NCBI GenBank assembly: GCA_947631905.1
Contig: CANRND010000001.1
Coordinates: forward strand, 62,001-126,000
Length of the DNA stretch: 64,000 nt
From: an uncultured Clostridia bacterium
Lineage (GTDB): Bacteria > Bacillota > Clostridia > Christensenellales > Borkfalkiaceae
Direction: 5' to 3'
Each line of letters starts with the position of its first letter. The first letter of the stretch is position 1. Positions 9,801-17,365 of the stretch are shown piece by piece. Position numbers and translations under genes: made by a program. The notes under the pieces were generated by a model. The model did not search any database and was not told the origin of the DNA. It saw only the letters and a list, made by a program, of their open reading frames with translations.

Positions 9801-9934
9801 AAAAAGCCGTGTAAGATGGGCGCAAAGGTGTTGAGGACGATGTTGCCCGCGATGAGTACCGCGACGAGAACAACGGCGACCGCCATGAGAACGATCCGTT
9901 TTATGCCTTTCTTCCCTGCGAAAAAGTTAGCCAT
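6830..9934 (-). CDS. Double-anchored GH3 beta-glucosidase-type enzyme with reversed domain order (1034 aa)
   Basis: Glycoside hydrolase family 3. The usual order (TIM barrel, alpha/beta sandwich, FnIII) is permuted. Residues ~65-400 look like the GH3 C-terminal sandwich (ESIVLLKNDE, FNLFGWAS, VVLLNTTNPIE, YGLSYTDF), ~420-540 like the FnIII-type domain, and ~650-930 like the barrel (SDGPAGFN, PAETLTGCSW, GVNLHRSVYNSRNYEYYSED, CYVKHFVISDN). The presumed nucleophile is Asp near residue 898 in SVITDWDQG. A helix at ~12-35 and another at ~990-1013 suggest both ends are membrane-anchored, with the enzyme outside. Reversed-order GH3 enzymes are known from ruminococci. Start ATG at 9934 follows AAAGGAG. 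It is 83 nt downstream of the Ig/CBM-like lipoprotein gene and probably co-transcribed with it. Likely role: trimming glucosidic or related oligosaccharides at the surface. Confidence 0.9.
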   Translation of the reverse strand: MANFFAGKKGIKRIVLMAVAVVLVAVLIAGNIVLNTFAPILHGFFSNEQVNTNTAEAKNALSSADGVVREIAEESIVLLKNDEVDGKAFLPRDQSEKFNLFGWASTDQGFLMVGGGSGGTNITSDNPTHLTLTEAFDAIGVSYNEDLTQKYSAYSNFDADYRANGSTGANAVESLRNPPASFYTSELMDGAYNYSSTAVVTLSRWGCENGGNGELVNISGNNGGTGNFQKGAFLELTPEEKAMFEALQQKNFNVIVLLNTTNPIELAFLDEYDCIKACLYVGIPGQSGAYAIPELLIGQQYTLTRNKDTREIEGTEFAGELSPSGRLSDTYAYSWQEFNPVYANALSSNSSIVYQEGIYFGYKWYETADEEGYFEANGTSYDKVVQFPFGYGLSYTDFTQEIVRFGYRDGDKFVELEDGADLVKGREYEVTVRVTNVGNYPGRDVVQLYYTAPYTEGGIEKASVNLLAFDKTAVLDPAIPEEKTQELTLTFTAYDMASYDAYDRNTNGFRGYELDTGDYAVKLMQNAHELYELPEGSTNSNTVNLYCEGVQYETDPVTGAKVENRFTDSSAYAGMPIDGSTGISGGVDYLSRANAFANFPTKAAGTPNSDARNAAGYEYGGYDSEDVSSYQYEQGNDEFLLTVGGQKATLSQLNGGAELTYNEELFKKLANWDDTAAWDKVLNSLSQNVIKDLIGKGGFQTVAIESIGKPRNQDSDGPAGFNTNVVNSDAHNEWTVFPAETLTGCSWSQRLTYNLGRAQGAVGVATGRQGWYAPGVNLHRSVYNSRNYEYYSEDGILSGKLAAETVRGAKENNLYCYVKHFVISDNGQNACDWYEWLTEQNLRENYLKAFEIVVKEGGANAMMSAFNKLGAVWCGYNHALLTDILRTEWGFHGSVITDWDQGYMNTYGKAVKAGNDLWLNSTNGSASIDFSKAGEAYAARRSAKGILYTYVDTYVAALEYQEKSQSDDYEDPYNVTLGSTTATAAAFSPLFVALWAIIDVVLVLGIGACVLFLFLPKEKKPAEVSDSTESGADE

Positions 9935-9980
9935 GTCATTTTCTCCTTTCTATCAAATTTTTAGCATGGGGATAACGTTC

Positions 9981-10004
9981 GGGGCGGCGGCAAGCCGCCG
10001 CCCC
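9981..10004 (-). other. Intercistronic GC hairpin
   Basis: Stem GGGGCGGCGG/CCGCCGCCCC with a 4-nt loop between the Ig/CBM lipoprotein gene and the GH3 gene. No T-run follows on the minus strand, so I read it as an mRNA-processing or differential-expression hairpin rather than a terminator. Confidence 0.5.
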
Positions 10005-10017
10005 TGCGCCGTTGCAG

Positions 10018-13000
10018 TTATGGAGCTACGTTTTCCACTTTCAACGTTAAGGTGACCTGACCTTGCGGATTTGCGACTTCGTCTTTGCCCAACGTCATCT
10101 GGAACATGGGAGAACCTGCATTCTTCGTAAAGCGGAAACCCTGTCCCGTAAACTCCTGCCCGCGGCCATAACCGGGGCAAGTGTTGCCGTTATCGTTGAG
10201 CGAAACGGTAAGCGCACCGGGTTCTCCCTCGTAATCGAATTTGATCGTGAGCAAGATCGTGCGCTGTTCCCCGTCGGGGACGTCTGCGGGCGTATAGAAA
10301 ATCTTTACGTCGTCCCAAGCGGTCGCGCCGCTGTAAACGAACGTGATCGTGCCGTCGGCGGCGACTTCCGCTTTGGTGACGGTGACGTTCTCTTTGGCGT
10401 AGTAATACCACTTGCCCGCTTCGGTCGCCTCGGCGGCGGAGCCGACTTTCGTCATCTGCGTTGCGCCTGCGGGAGGCTCGGGCTGCGTGCTGGCCGTAAC
10501 TTCCTGCCAAGCGACATCGGAGATCACGAACGTAAGCTGCGTGTCATGGCCGGGGAATTGAACGTCCAACGCCTGCATTGCGTCCGTAGAATTTCCCTTT
10601 GTGAATACGAGCGCGACGTTGTTTTCGCCCGCGGCAAGCGTATAAGCGACCCCGTTGATGGTGATCGTATACAGCTCGGAAGCGTTGATCTTCATCGAAA
10701 GGAAGTACTGCTTGCCCTCAATGACGGAGGGGTTGTTGTAGTAGAGCTGCACGCTGAAATCAACGCTGCCGCCCGTGTAAGAGATCGTGAGCGCGTTGTT
10801 CTCGATCTTGGTCTCATTCATCGTGACGACCGTGCCGCAATTCCAACTACTATCCGCAGTATGCCAAACGGCAAATTTGTTTTCCTCGGTGGTTCCTCTA
10901 TCGACATACGCTTCTTTATTCGCGTTTTGAAGCGTAAATTGGGCGTTCATCTTCGCGCCGAGCTGATAGTCCTCGGGATTTGCGGGGGTCGTAGGCGTAC
11001 TAGGCTGAGGCTGTTCGCCGCCCCCTACTTTTTCGAACTTGATGTTTTCGAGGGTAAGCTCATAGCTCTTGTCTGCCTCGCAATTTACGTTCATCGCAAA
11101 GAGGGTCTGACCCTGCCAGTCGCCCGTATAGTTGACGACGCGGGTCACTTCGATCTGTTGCGCCTCGCCCGCCGTCATGGTAACGTTCTTTCCGCAGAGG
11201 GAAATGGTGTCGTCGATATTCAGCGTCGCCGTGAGCGTGACCTTTACGTTGGTACCGTTGGGGAAGTTCGTCTTGTCGTTGTGGAAGAGCTGGAAGCCGT
11301 AGCTCAGCGTCGCTCCCGTTACCGAGAATTTTGCGGAGACGCTGATCGTCTCATCCTCGTTGATCGAGTACTTCGCCTCGGAAACGGCAACGTTGCAGCC
11401 CTGTTCGCCCGCAGACGCCCAATAGACCCAGTCGTCCTCGCAGGTATCCTCGCCGCCCGCGCCGAGTTCGAGATCGGTGGTGCCGTGTTCTACTTTGAAC
11501 TCTTCCACAAGAATGCTTGAAGGATCGGAATCGAGCCAGTCGATCTTGTCCCCCGCGGCGGCTACTTTCAGATAGTACGTGCCGTTGGGAATGGAGTTAA
11601 GGTTGATCTTGCCGCCGTTTGCAACAAGTTTGGTGCGCTTTACGTTCCCCTCTGCGTCGCAGAAGAAGACTTTATATTCGCTCACCTTGCCCTTATTTTC
11701 TTCGGCGTCGGTGATCGTCACGGTACCGTCTTCGGCAACTTCCAGTTTGGTGGGCGTTGCGAGTTTTGTCGCGGTCGCCGTCTCAAACGAGAAGCCTTTC
11801 AACGTGAACTTGCCTTTTGCGACCGCGGAAACGGTGTCTCGGTAGTCCGCGGTGGGTTCGCCCATCTGGATGCTGACCGTGGTAACGCCCGTATCCTGGT
11901 TGATACGGTATTCAATGGGGTTTTCGCCGTTCTTAATGGGGAATACTTTCCCGTTGATGTGGATATTTCCCTCGCCCTCCATTTCGGAAGCCACGATCGT
12001 GAACTTCACAACATATCTGCCTGCCGCAAGGCGGGAGTTGACAAAGAAGAACTGGTTGGAATACCATCTTCCGCCGTCCGTGATCTCAAAGGAAACTTCG
12101 CCGTAAGGGGTCTCCGCGGAGGAGGTGTTGCTCGCGTATTTCACGTCTTTGAGTCCGCCGTATTCGGAGCTGTAATACCAAAGTCCGGGGAACTGCTTCG
12201 CCTGCGGCTCGGTGCCTTCGATCACGTCGTACTCTGTCTTGCCGCCATGGGAGACGTTGAGTTTTACGTTGCCGTCCGACCATCCGGAGGTGACATAGCG
12301 CGCGTCGCCGCCGACCGCCTGCGCTTTCACGGTATATTCGCCCTCTTCGTACATGGAAAGGTCTACGGTGTTTTCGCCCTGCTTCGCGCCGGGAACGACA
12401 TAGATCTGCCGATCGCCGTCAAAGAGGCCGAGGTTATAGCTTGCAGCGTTCTCGCCGTTGTTGTCGGAGATCGTCACCTTGCCGCTACTTACCGTGACGG
12501 TGGGCGTTTCCAACGCTTGGGGAGTAAATTCTTCCCACTTAAAATCGGTGAGCGTGAGTTCCGCCGCGGGAAGTTTCTGCCCCGTGGTGAGGAACACCGC
12601 CGTGTAATAGATGTTGTCGTACTCGGTATCGCCGTAAACTCTCGTCGTATCGTTATGCTGGAAGTAAACGGTCACGCTGTTGTCGCCGACTTTGAGTTCC
12701 ACGTCCGTGCCGTTGAGGTTGACCGTCCCCGCAGCGTCCGAAGTGATCTTGCAGGTGAGCTTATAATAGCCCGCCGTTTTGAGTCCGTCGGGACGGGCCG
12801 TTTCGTCATAGAGATAGCGGTACGTGAGCTGAACGCAGCTATCGGGGTAATTGCCGAACGAGCTTGCGTTGTATTTGAAGTGGACGGTTCCTGCCTGGGA
12901 ACTCTCTTTTGCGCCGAGATATTCGGCCATTTGGATGTCGACCACGCCGCCGTTCCAACCCGTCATGTCCGCCCAGTAGGCCCACTTGCCCTGCTCGACC

Positions 13001-13656
13001 TTGTTCTGGCCGATCGAGCCGTTGTCGTTGGGACCCGTGAGATCGTAATATCCCTCGGGGGCGTTATTGAACGTAACGGTGATCGCAACTTCCGCGCGCG
13101 CGGAGCCGCTCGTTGCGTACACGGTGACGGGCGAGCCGTCGGGCGTCTTGTATTTGCCCGTGATCGTCGCCGCATTGTCCCCCGTCTCTTCGACAGTGGC
13201 GAACTTGGTATCCGAAACCGACCACGAAACTTTGGAGCCGTTGGAAGTCGTCGCTTTCACGTTGACGGTCGCGTTCCTGTCCACGGTGAGCGCTTTGACT
13301 TCTTTGCCCGCTTCGTCGGTGATCGTAACGGTGACGACCTCTTTCGCCTTGACGGAAACGGAGCAGGTTGCGGACTTACCCTTGTAAGTAGCCGTAACGG
13401 TGGCCGTTCCTGCCGCTCTGGCGGACACGTTGCCGCGGGTAGAGACGGTGACGACTTTCTCGTCGCTCGTTGTCCATTCCGCGTCTTTCGACACGTCCGT
13501 TTCGCCCTCTTTGAGGGTGAGCTGTTTGGTGTCGCCGACGGTAAGCGCAAGGCTTTCGTCGGAGATGGTCAGTTTGCCGCCGCCGCACGCGACAAGCGCG
13601 AATGCGAGAACAACGGCGAGCAGGCTGACGAGCAACATACTCAATTTCTTCTTCAT
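10018..13656 (-). CDS. Multi-domain Ig/CBM-like surface lipoprotein (1212 aa)
   Basis: Non-enzymatic exported lipoprotein, lipobox LVAC in a signal MKKKLSMLLVSLLAVVLAFA. ATG at 13656 lies 7 nt after AGGGAGG. N-terminal ~28-195: two bacterial Ig-like group-2 domains (LTVGDTKQLTL, WTTSDEKVVTVS..GNVSARAAGTATVTA; then VSWSVSDTKFATVEE). The remainder is a chain of jelly-roll-like modules of ~150-200 residues beginning near 225, 480, 730, 930 and 1095. Each has a W-x-Y/W element, a GTVHFKYN/SISYTGG strand and a closing LTLTDFKWEE or LTLENIKFEKV strand, reminiscent of CBM4/9/22-type modules, with FnIII-like linkers between. I recognise no catalytic site. The GH3 gene follows 83 nt downstream. Likely a glycan-capture protein of the same locus; ligand unknown. 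Confidence 0.85.
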   Translation of the reverse strand: MKKKLSMLLVSLLAVVLAFALVACGGGKLTISDESLALTVGDTKQLTLKEGETDVSKDAEWTTSDEKVVTVSTRGNVSARAAGTATVTATYKGKSATCSVSVKAKEVVTVTITDEAGKEVKALTVDRNATVNVKATTSNGSKVSWSVSDTKFATVEETGDNAATITGKYKTPDGSPVTVYATSGSARAEVAITVTFNNAPEGYYDLTGPNDNGSIGQNKVEQGKWAYWADMTGWNGGVVDIQMAEYLGAKESSQAGTVHFKYNASSFGNYPDSCVQLTYRYLYDETARPDGLKTAGYYKLTCKITSDAAGTVNLNGTDVELKVGDNSVTVYFQHNDTTRVYGDTEYDNIYYTAVFLTTGQKLPAAELTLTDFKWEEFTPQALETPTVTVSSGKVTISDNNGENAASYNLGLFDGDRQIYVVPGAKQGENTVDLSMYEEGEYTVKAQAVGGDARYVTSGWSDGNVKLNVSHGGKTEYDVIEGTEPQAKQFPGLWYYSSEYGGLKDVKYASNTSSAETPYGEVSFEITDGGRWYSNQFFFVNSRLAAGRYVVKFTIVASEMEGEGNIHINGKVFPIKNGENPIEYRINQDTGVTTVSIQMGEPTADYRDTVSAVAKGKFTLKGFSFETATATKLATPTKLEVAEDGTVTITDAEENKGKVSEYKVFFCDAEGNVKRTKLVANGGKINLNSIPNGTYYLKVAAAGDKIDWLDSDPSSILVEEFKVEHGTTDLELGAGGEDTCEDDWVYWASAGEQGCNVAVSEAKYSINEDETISVSAKFSVTGATLSYGFQLFHNDKTNFPNGTNVKVTLTATLNIDDTISLCGKNVTMTAGEAQQIEVTRVVNYTGDWQGQTLFAMNVNCEADKSYELTLENIKFEKVGGGEQPQPSTPTTPANPEDYQLGAKMNAQFTLQNANKEAYVDRGTTEENKFAVWHTADSSWNCGTVVTMNETKIENNALTISYTGGSVDFSVQLYYNNPSVIEGKQYFLSMKINASELYTITINGVAYTLAAGENNVALVFTKGNSTDAMQALDVQFPGHDTQLTFVISDVAWQEVTASTQPEPPAGATQMTKVGSAAEATEAGKWYYYAKENVTVTKAEVAADGTITFVYSGATAWDDVKIFYTPADVPDGEQRTILLTIKFDYEGEPGALTVSLNDNGNTCPGYGRGQEFTGQGFRFTKNAGSPMFQMTLGKDEVANPQGQVTLTLKVENVAP

Positions 13657-14019
13657 ACAATTTCCTCCCTAAATTTTTTATATAAATACGGTTTCCCGTA
13701 ATTTTTTAATGTCATTTCGAGCTTGTCGCCCTAATTTGTCGTCCCGAGCGCAGTTGCCCCGCGCGCTGTTCTGTTTCTCTAAGCGCGGCACGAGGAGCGT
13801 CAGCGACGAAGTAGGGATCTCTACCGCTTCTAAATGTCATTTCGAGCTTGTCGAGAAATCTCTACCGCATTATAATAATGTGAGATTTCTCCACTCCGCT
13901 CGCGTTGCTCGCTTCGGTCGAAATGACAAAAGAAAAACATGTGCGCGGGGCGAAATGACAATAGAAAGAATGAGGAGTGCGGGCGAAATGACAACAACAC
14001 AACGTCCTGCCGCTACAAA
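13657..14019. repeat. Intergenic repeat region with one complete main-family element (13836-13927)
   Basis: No gene. A dyad TACGG-TTTC-CCGTA near 13687-13700 sits upstream of the Ig/CBM gene. A truncated left half starts near 13710. The element at 13836-13927 is complete: left arm GTCATTTCGAGCTTGTCGAG..., a 20-bp AT-rich centre, and right arm GAGATTTCTCCACTCCGC...TCGAAATGAC. As RNA or single-stranded DNA it would fold into a long imperfect hairpin. Confidence 0.8.
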
Positions 14020-15132
14020 TCATTTCCATTCATACACCCGCACATAGTCCACATACATGGCGGCGGACGTAAAATCCGCGGGCGGCTCTCTCCCCCCGTC
14101 GTAGTTCCCCCCTACCGCCAAATCCAGAAGCAGATAAAAAGGAACGTCGAACGGCGCGTTGGGGTTCTCTTCCTTGCTCACCGCGCCCGTCCAATAGGTC
14201 TTGTTGTCGATACGGAACACTTCCTCGCCGTCGATATACCACGCGAGATAGCTCTCTTTGCGCTCCACGCCGTAGGTGTGCCACTCGTCGGTATCCGAAC
14301 TTAAAACGGTATCGCGGAAGAGGTAGGTGCTTTGGTACTGTCCCGCGCCGCCGCCGAAGTGCAGCGTGGTGCCGACAACGTTTTTGCGCCTGCCTTGCGC
14401 CTCCATGATGTCAATCTCGCCGCTCATCGGCCAGCCGCCGTATACGTTCCTCGTCGAAGAATGATCGGTCGGTTGCGGGAGCGCCCAAAAGGCGGGCCAC
14501 ATCCCCTCGATCGCGGGCGTTTTCATGCGCGCCTCGGCATAGCCGTAGGTGAAAGAAAACCTGTCTCTCGTCGTAATGCGCGCAGAGGAATAGTTTCTGC
14601 CCTCGGGCATATTCTCCCGCGCCGCCGTGATCACGAGCGCGCCGTTTTCCAACGAAACGGCTTCCCGCGTGTAATACTGCTGTTCGTTATTGCCCCAATA
14701 TTTTGGGCCTTTCGTGCCGAAATAATCGTCCTGCACGCCGAGCTGAAATTCCCACTTCTCGGGATCGAGCGCCTCGCCGCCGAACTCGTCCGAAAAGACG
14801 AGCTTCCACGGGCTTTCGGGGGCCTCCACCGTGATACGGCACTCCGCCATGGCCCCGCTCGCAGAGGCGTAAACGGAGGCTTGCCCCGCGCTGAGCGCGG
14901 TGACCGTCCCCGCTCCGTCCACCGAGACAACGGCGGGATTTTGCGAACTCCACGCTACGGGGGAACCGTCGGAGACGGTTGCCGTGAGCGTGCGGCTCTC
15001 CCCCACTTCCATGACCGCCGAATGGGGCGTTACATCTATGGTGACCGCGGGAGAGGCGGGTCCGCAAGCGGCGGACAGAAGCACGGCCGCCGTGAGTATC
15101 CCCGCAAGTTGTAAAAGAGCTTTCCTCTTCAA
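14020..15132 (-). CDS. GH16 endo-beta-1,3-glucanase (laminarinase-like) lipoprotein, 370 aa
   Basis: Secreted lipoprotein (lipobox SAAC) with one Ig-like group-2 domain (~30-105, VEVGESRTLTATVSDGSPVAWSS) followed by a full GH16 catalytic domain (~110-370). The hallmark EIDIME motif is at 239-244, giving nucleophile Glu239, Asp241 and acid/base Glu244, with GMWPAFWALP before it and WYIDGEEV after it. The EIDIME spacing with the extra residue is the beta-1,3-glucanase/laminarinase pattern, not lichenase. The start is a TTG at 15132 preceded by AGAGGA; it restores a normal MKRKALLQLAG signal peptide. Monocistronic, with its own promoter at 15245-15273. Together with the neighbouring GH3 and beta-helix proteins it supports a beta-glucan-degrading role for the region. 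Confidence 0.93.
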   Translation of the reverse strand: MKRKALLQLAGILTAAVLLSAACGPASPAVTIDVTPHSAVMEVGESRTLTATVSDGSPVAWSSQNPAVVSVDGAGTVTALSAGQASVYASASGAMAECRITVEAPESPWKLVFSDEFGGEALDPEKWEFQLGVQDDYFGTKGPKYWGNNEQQYYTREAVSLENGALVITAARENMPEGRNYSSARITTRDRFSFTYGYAEARMKTPAIEGMWPAFWALPQPTDHSSTRNVYGGWPMSGEIDIMEAQGRRKNVVGTTLHFGGGAGQYQSTYLFRDTVLSSDTDEWHTYGVERKESYLAWYIDGEEVFRIDNKTYWTGAVSKEENPNAPFDVPFYLLLDLAVGGNYDGGREPPADFTSAAMYVDYVRVYEWK

Positions 15133-15152
15133 CTGATCCTCTTAATGTTTTT

Positions 15153-15177
15153 TGTCTGCACACACAGTGTGCAGACA
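15153..15177 (-). promoter_or_regulatory. Leader hairpin of the GH16 gene
   Basis: Perfect 11-bp inverted repeat TGTCTGCACAC-ACA-GTGTGCAGACA within the ~110-nt 5' leader, followed on the minus strand by AAAAAACAT. It resembles the element at 4509-4529. Two more perfect palindromes, AGGGGACGTCCCCT and GCCGCCGCGGCGGC, lie just upstream (15177-15215). Confidence 0.45.
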
Positions 15178-15244
15178 GGGGACGTCCCCTGCTTCGCCGC
15201 CGCGGCGGCTTTTTCGTTCGCCTTACAGGCGATTTTGTGAAAGT

Positions 15245-15293
15245 ATTATACAGCGTTCTTTGACAAAATTCAAGCGTATTTTTGAATTTTGTC
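15245..15293 (-). promoter_or_regulatory. Promoter with 12-bp dyad over the -35 for the GH16 gene
   Basis: Minus strand: -35 TTGAAT (15268-15273), 17-bp spacer, -10 TATAAT (15245-15250). The inverted repeat GACAAAATTCAA (15262-15273) / TTGAATTTTGTC (15282-15293) covers the -35, consistent with a repressor or activator site. The regulator is not identified. Confidence 0.7.
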
Positions 15294-15294
15294 G

Positions 15295-15343
15295 AAAAAA
15301 ATGCACAGATTACCGTTCACAACACACAGTTTAAGCAATCTGT
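15295..15343 (-). terminator. Probable terminator of the seven-gene operon
   Basis: Minus-strand ACAGATT...AATCTGT (15305-15343) with a ~25-nt loop, followed by GCA and a run of seven T. The long loop makes it weaker than the other terminators here. Confidence 0.5.
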
Positions 15344-15350
15344 TACCATT

Positions 15351-16646
15351 TTATTGCGGGAGCGGGAGCAAAATGTTCAGGTTGAAGATCCCGCCCTCCG
15401 CGCGGACCGTGACCGACCCGTGATACTTTTCCGCGACCATGCGGATGGAGCGCATGCCGAAACCGTGGTTGGCGAAGTCCCCTTTGGTGGAGCGGGGCAG
15501 CCCGTCCTCAAAGGTGAGATCGGCGGAAAAGACGTTCTCCATATGGATGACCGCCATATCGAGCTGCCGCTTTACCGAGAGGGTGAAGATCCTGTCCTCC
15601 TCGGGGACGGAGGCGAGCGCCTCGATGGCGTTGTCGCAGGCGTTGCCGAACAGGGCGTAGATCTCGGAGGGTTTCAAAAACCCGATGCACCCGCCGTCTA
15701 CGATGCAGTTGAACTGCACCTTGTTCTTTTCAAAGAGCAAACTCTTTTCGGCAAGAAAGACGTCGATGACTTCGTTCCCCGTGTGATAGCTCGTCTCGTA
15801 CACCTTGATCTTGCTCGTGATCTCTTTCAGTTCCTCGGGTTCGATGCGGCTTTCGAGCAGGGCGATATGTTGCTTCATGTCGTGGCACTTCACGTTGATG
15901 ATGTCGATCGTCTCTTTGGAATGTTCGTATTGCTCTTTCTGCTTCTCGACGAGATGTTCGAGGACCGCCTTTTCCACGCTGAGCGCCTTGTTGCGGAACA
16001 GGCTGTATTCCAGCCCGAGGGTGAACAGACAGCACAAAATACCGTAGCAGGAAAATGCGGAGAGCAGGGAGGGGTCCGTCGAGAGAAAATCGTGCGTGCT
16101 TTCGTAGAGGTGCAAAATGATGGCGACGATGATGATCGCAAGCCCCAGCATGAGGCTCACCCGATCGGAAGAGCGCCGCCCCTCCTCCTCGCGCTCTTGC
16201 AGGGGCTTTTTGAAGAGGAAAAACACCGACACGTACACGACGATAAAGAGCGCCACCGTGATGACCATGCGGAACACGCTCTCATAGCCGAAGCGCGTAA
16301 AGGAGAGGATGAGCGAAATGCAGCGGAAGTAGAGATGTTGCGTGGCTACGCCGCCCACGAGGCAGAAAACGGCGTCCCACAGGTTGGAGCAGGTGCAAAA
16401 CAGCACGCCTCCCCCCGCGATGCCGATCATGACGATGTATTTGATCCACGTGAGCCACGGGGAGCTTACGTCGAACAGGTTCCAGATCATGGACGCGGAG
16501 AGGAGCAAAAAGAACACAAGCAAATAGCGCAGAACGAAGAACTTCCTGCGCTTATACCAGCATGCGAACACCGAAAACGCGGCGAGCAGCTCTACCGCAT
16601 AGCCGTTGTCATAGATGAAACCGAGAACCGCCTGCAACACGTTCAT
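15351..16646 (-). CDS. AgrC/ComD-like GHKL sensor histidine kinase (431 aa)
   Basis: Membrane sensor kinase. The N-terminal ~210 residues form about six transmembrane helices without an extracellular domain. A signalling helix follows with the phospho-acceptor His in NVKCHDMKQHI, then a GHKL ATPase with N-box FGNACDNAIEAL and a glycine-rich GFGMRSIR region. These are the features of the HPK10 class (AgrC, ComD, FsrC) that usually senses peptides. I use the ATG at 16646: it makes the ATGA overlap (16643-16646) with the response regulator and begins directly with the first helix. The longer reading frame merely extends through the regulator gene. Last gene of the operon. No pheromone precursor gene was found in the operon. 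Confidence 0.9.
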   Translation of the reverse strand: MNVLQAVLGFIYDNGYAVELLAAFSVFACWYKRRKFFVLRYLLVFFLLLSASMIWNLFDVSSPWLTWIKYIVMIGIAGGGVLFCTCSNLWDAVFCLVGGVATQHLYFRCISLILSFTRFGYESVFRMVITVALFIVVYVSVFFLFKKPLQEREEEGRRSSDRVSLMLGLAIIIVAIILHLYESTHDFLSTDPSLLSAFSCYGILCCLFTLGLEYSLFRNKALSVEKAVLEHLVEKQKEQYEHSKETIDIINVKCHDMKQHIALLESRIEPEELKEITSKIKVYETSYHTGNEVIDVFLAEKSLLFEKNKVQFNCIVDGGCIGFLKPSEIYALFGNACDNAIEALASVPEEDRIFTLSVKRQLDMAVIHMENVFSADLTFEDGLPRSTKGDFANHGFGMRSIRMVAEKYHGSVTVRAEGGIFNLNILLPLPQ

Positions 16647-17353
16647 TTCCCCTGCCCCAGATAATTTGCGAGGTCGTTCATAAATTCCTTGCGCTTGGGC
16701 TGGCTGATTTTGAGTTCGTCCCCGCTCTGCATGGTGAGGATAAAGCCTTTCACGCGGAAGATATATTTGAGGTTGACGAGATAGCACGCGTTGCAACAGG
16801 AGAAGTTGTAGGGCGCAAGCTCCTCCCTCAGCCCTTTGAGCGAACCGATCTCGGTGTATTCCCCGCGCGCGGTGTGGAAAGTGAGCTTATGCTTGCGGAT
16901 CTCGATGTAATAGATCTCGTTGGAGGAGACCTGCACGGGACCCTGCTTATCGCGGATCATGAGGAGTTTCCCCTCGTTGGCGCTCACGATGTGGAGCGCC
17001 TTTCTCAGCTTGAACACCACCCGCTTATAGGAGAGCGGCTTCACGATGTAGTCGAGCGCGTCCACCTCGTAGCTCTTGATCGCATAAGACGTCATGTTCG
17101 TCACAAAGATCAGCACCGTCTGCTGGTTGGCGCGGCGCATGCGGAGCGCCGCCTCCATGCCGTTGATACCGGGAAGCATGATGTCCATGAACACGATGTC
17201 GAACGTCCGTTCCCGCTCTTCGAGAAAGGAGTTCGCCTCGGTGTAGCGGTGATAGGAGAACTGTTCCCCGTTTTCCGCGGCATAGCGGTTGAGGCAATCG
17301 AGCAGTTTTTCCGCCTCCTCGTCGCTATCCTCTACGATTGCAATTCTGACCAT
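16643..17353 (-). CDS. LytTR-family response regulator (236 aa)
   Basis: Receiver domain (1-120) with acidic pocket VEDSDEE, phospho-acceptor Asp57 in FDIVFMDIMLPG and Lys105 in DYIVKP. It is followed by a LytTR DNA-binding domain (~135-236, ISSNEIYYIE-type start, RGEYTEIGSLKGLREEL, FSCCNACYLVNLKYI). Paired with the overlapping kinase; AgrA/VirR/ComE-type regulators bind pairs of direct repeats near promoters. RBS AGGTGAG upstream of ATG 17353, 12 nt after the ROK gene stop. Confidence 0.92.
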   Translation of the reverse strand: MVRIAIVEDSDEEAEKLLDCLNRYAAENGEQFSYHRYTEANSFLEERERTFDIVFMDIMLPGINGMEAALRMRRANQQTVLIFVTNMTSYAIKSYEVDALDYIVKPLSYKRVVFKLRKALHIVSANEGKLLMIRDKQGPVQVSSNEIYYIEIRKHKLTFHTARGEYTEIGSLKGLREELAPYNFSCCNACYLVNLKYIFRVKGFILTMQSGDELKISQPKRKEFMNDLANYLGQGK

Positions 17354-17365
17354 ATCTTTTTCCGC

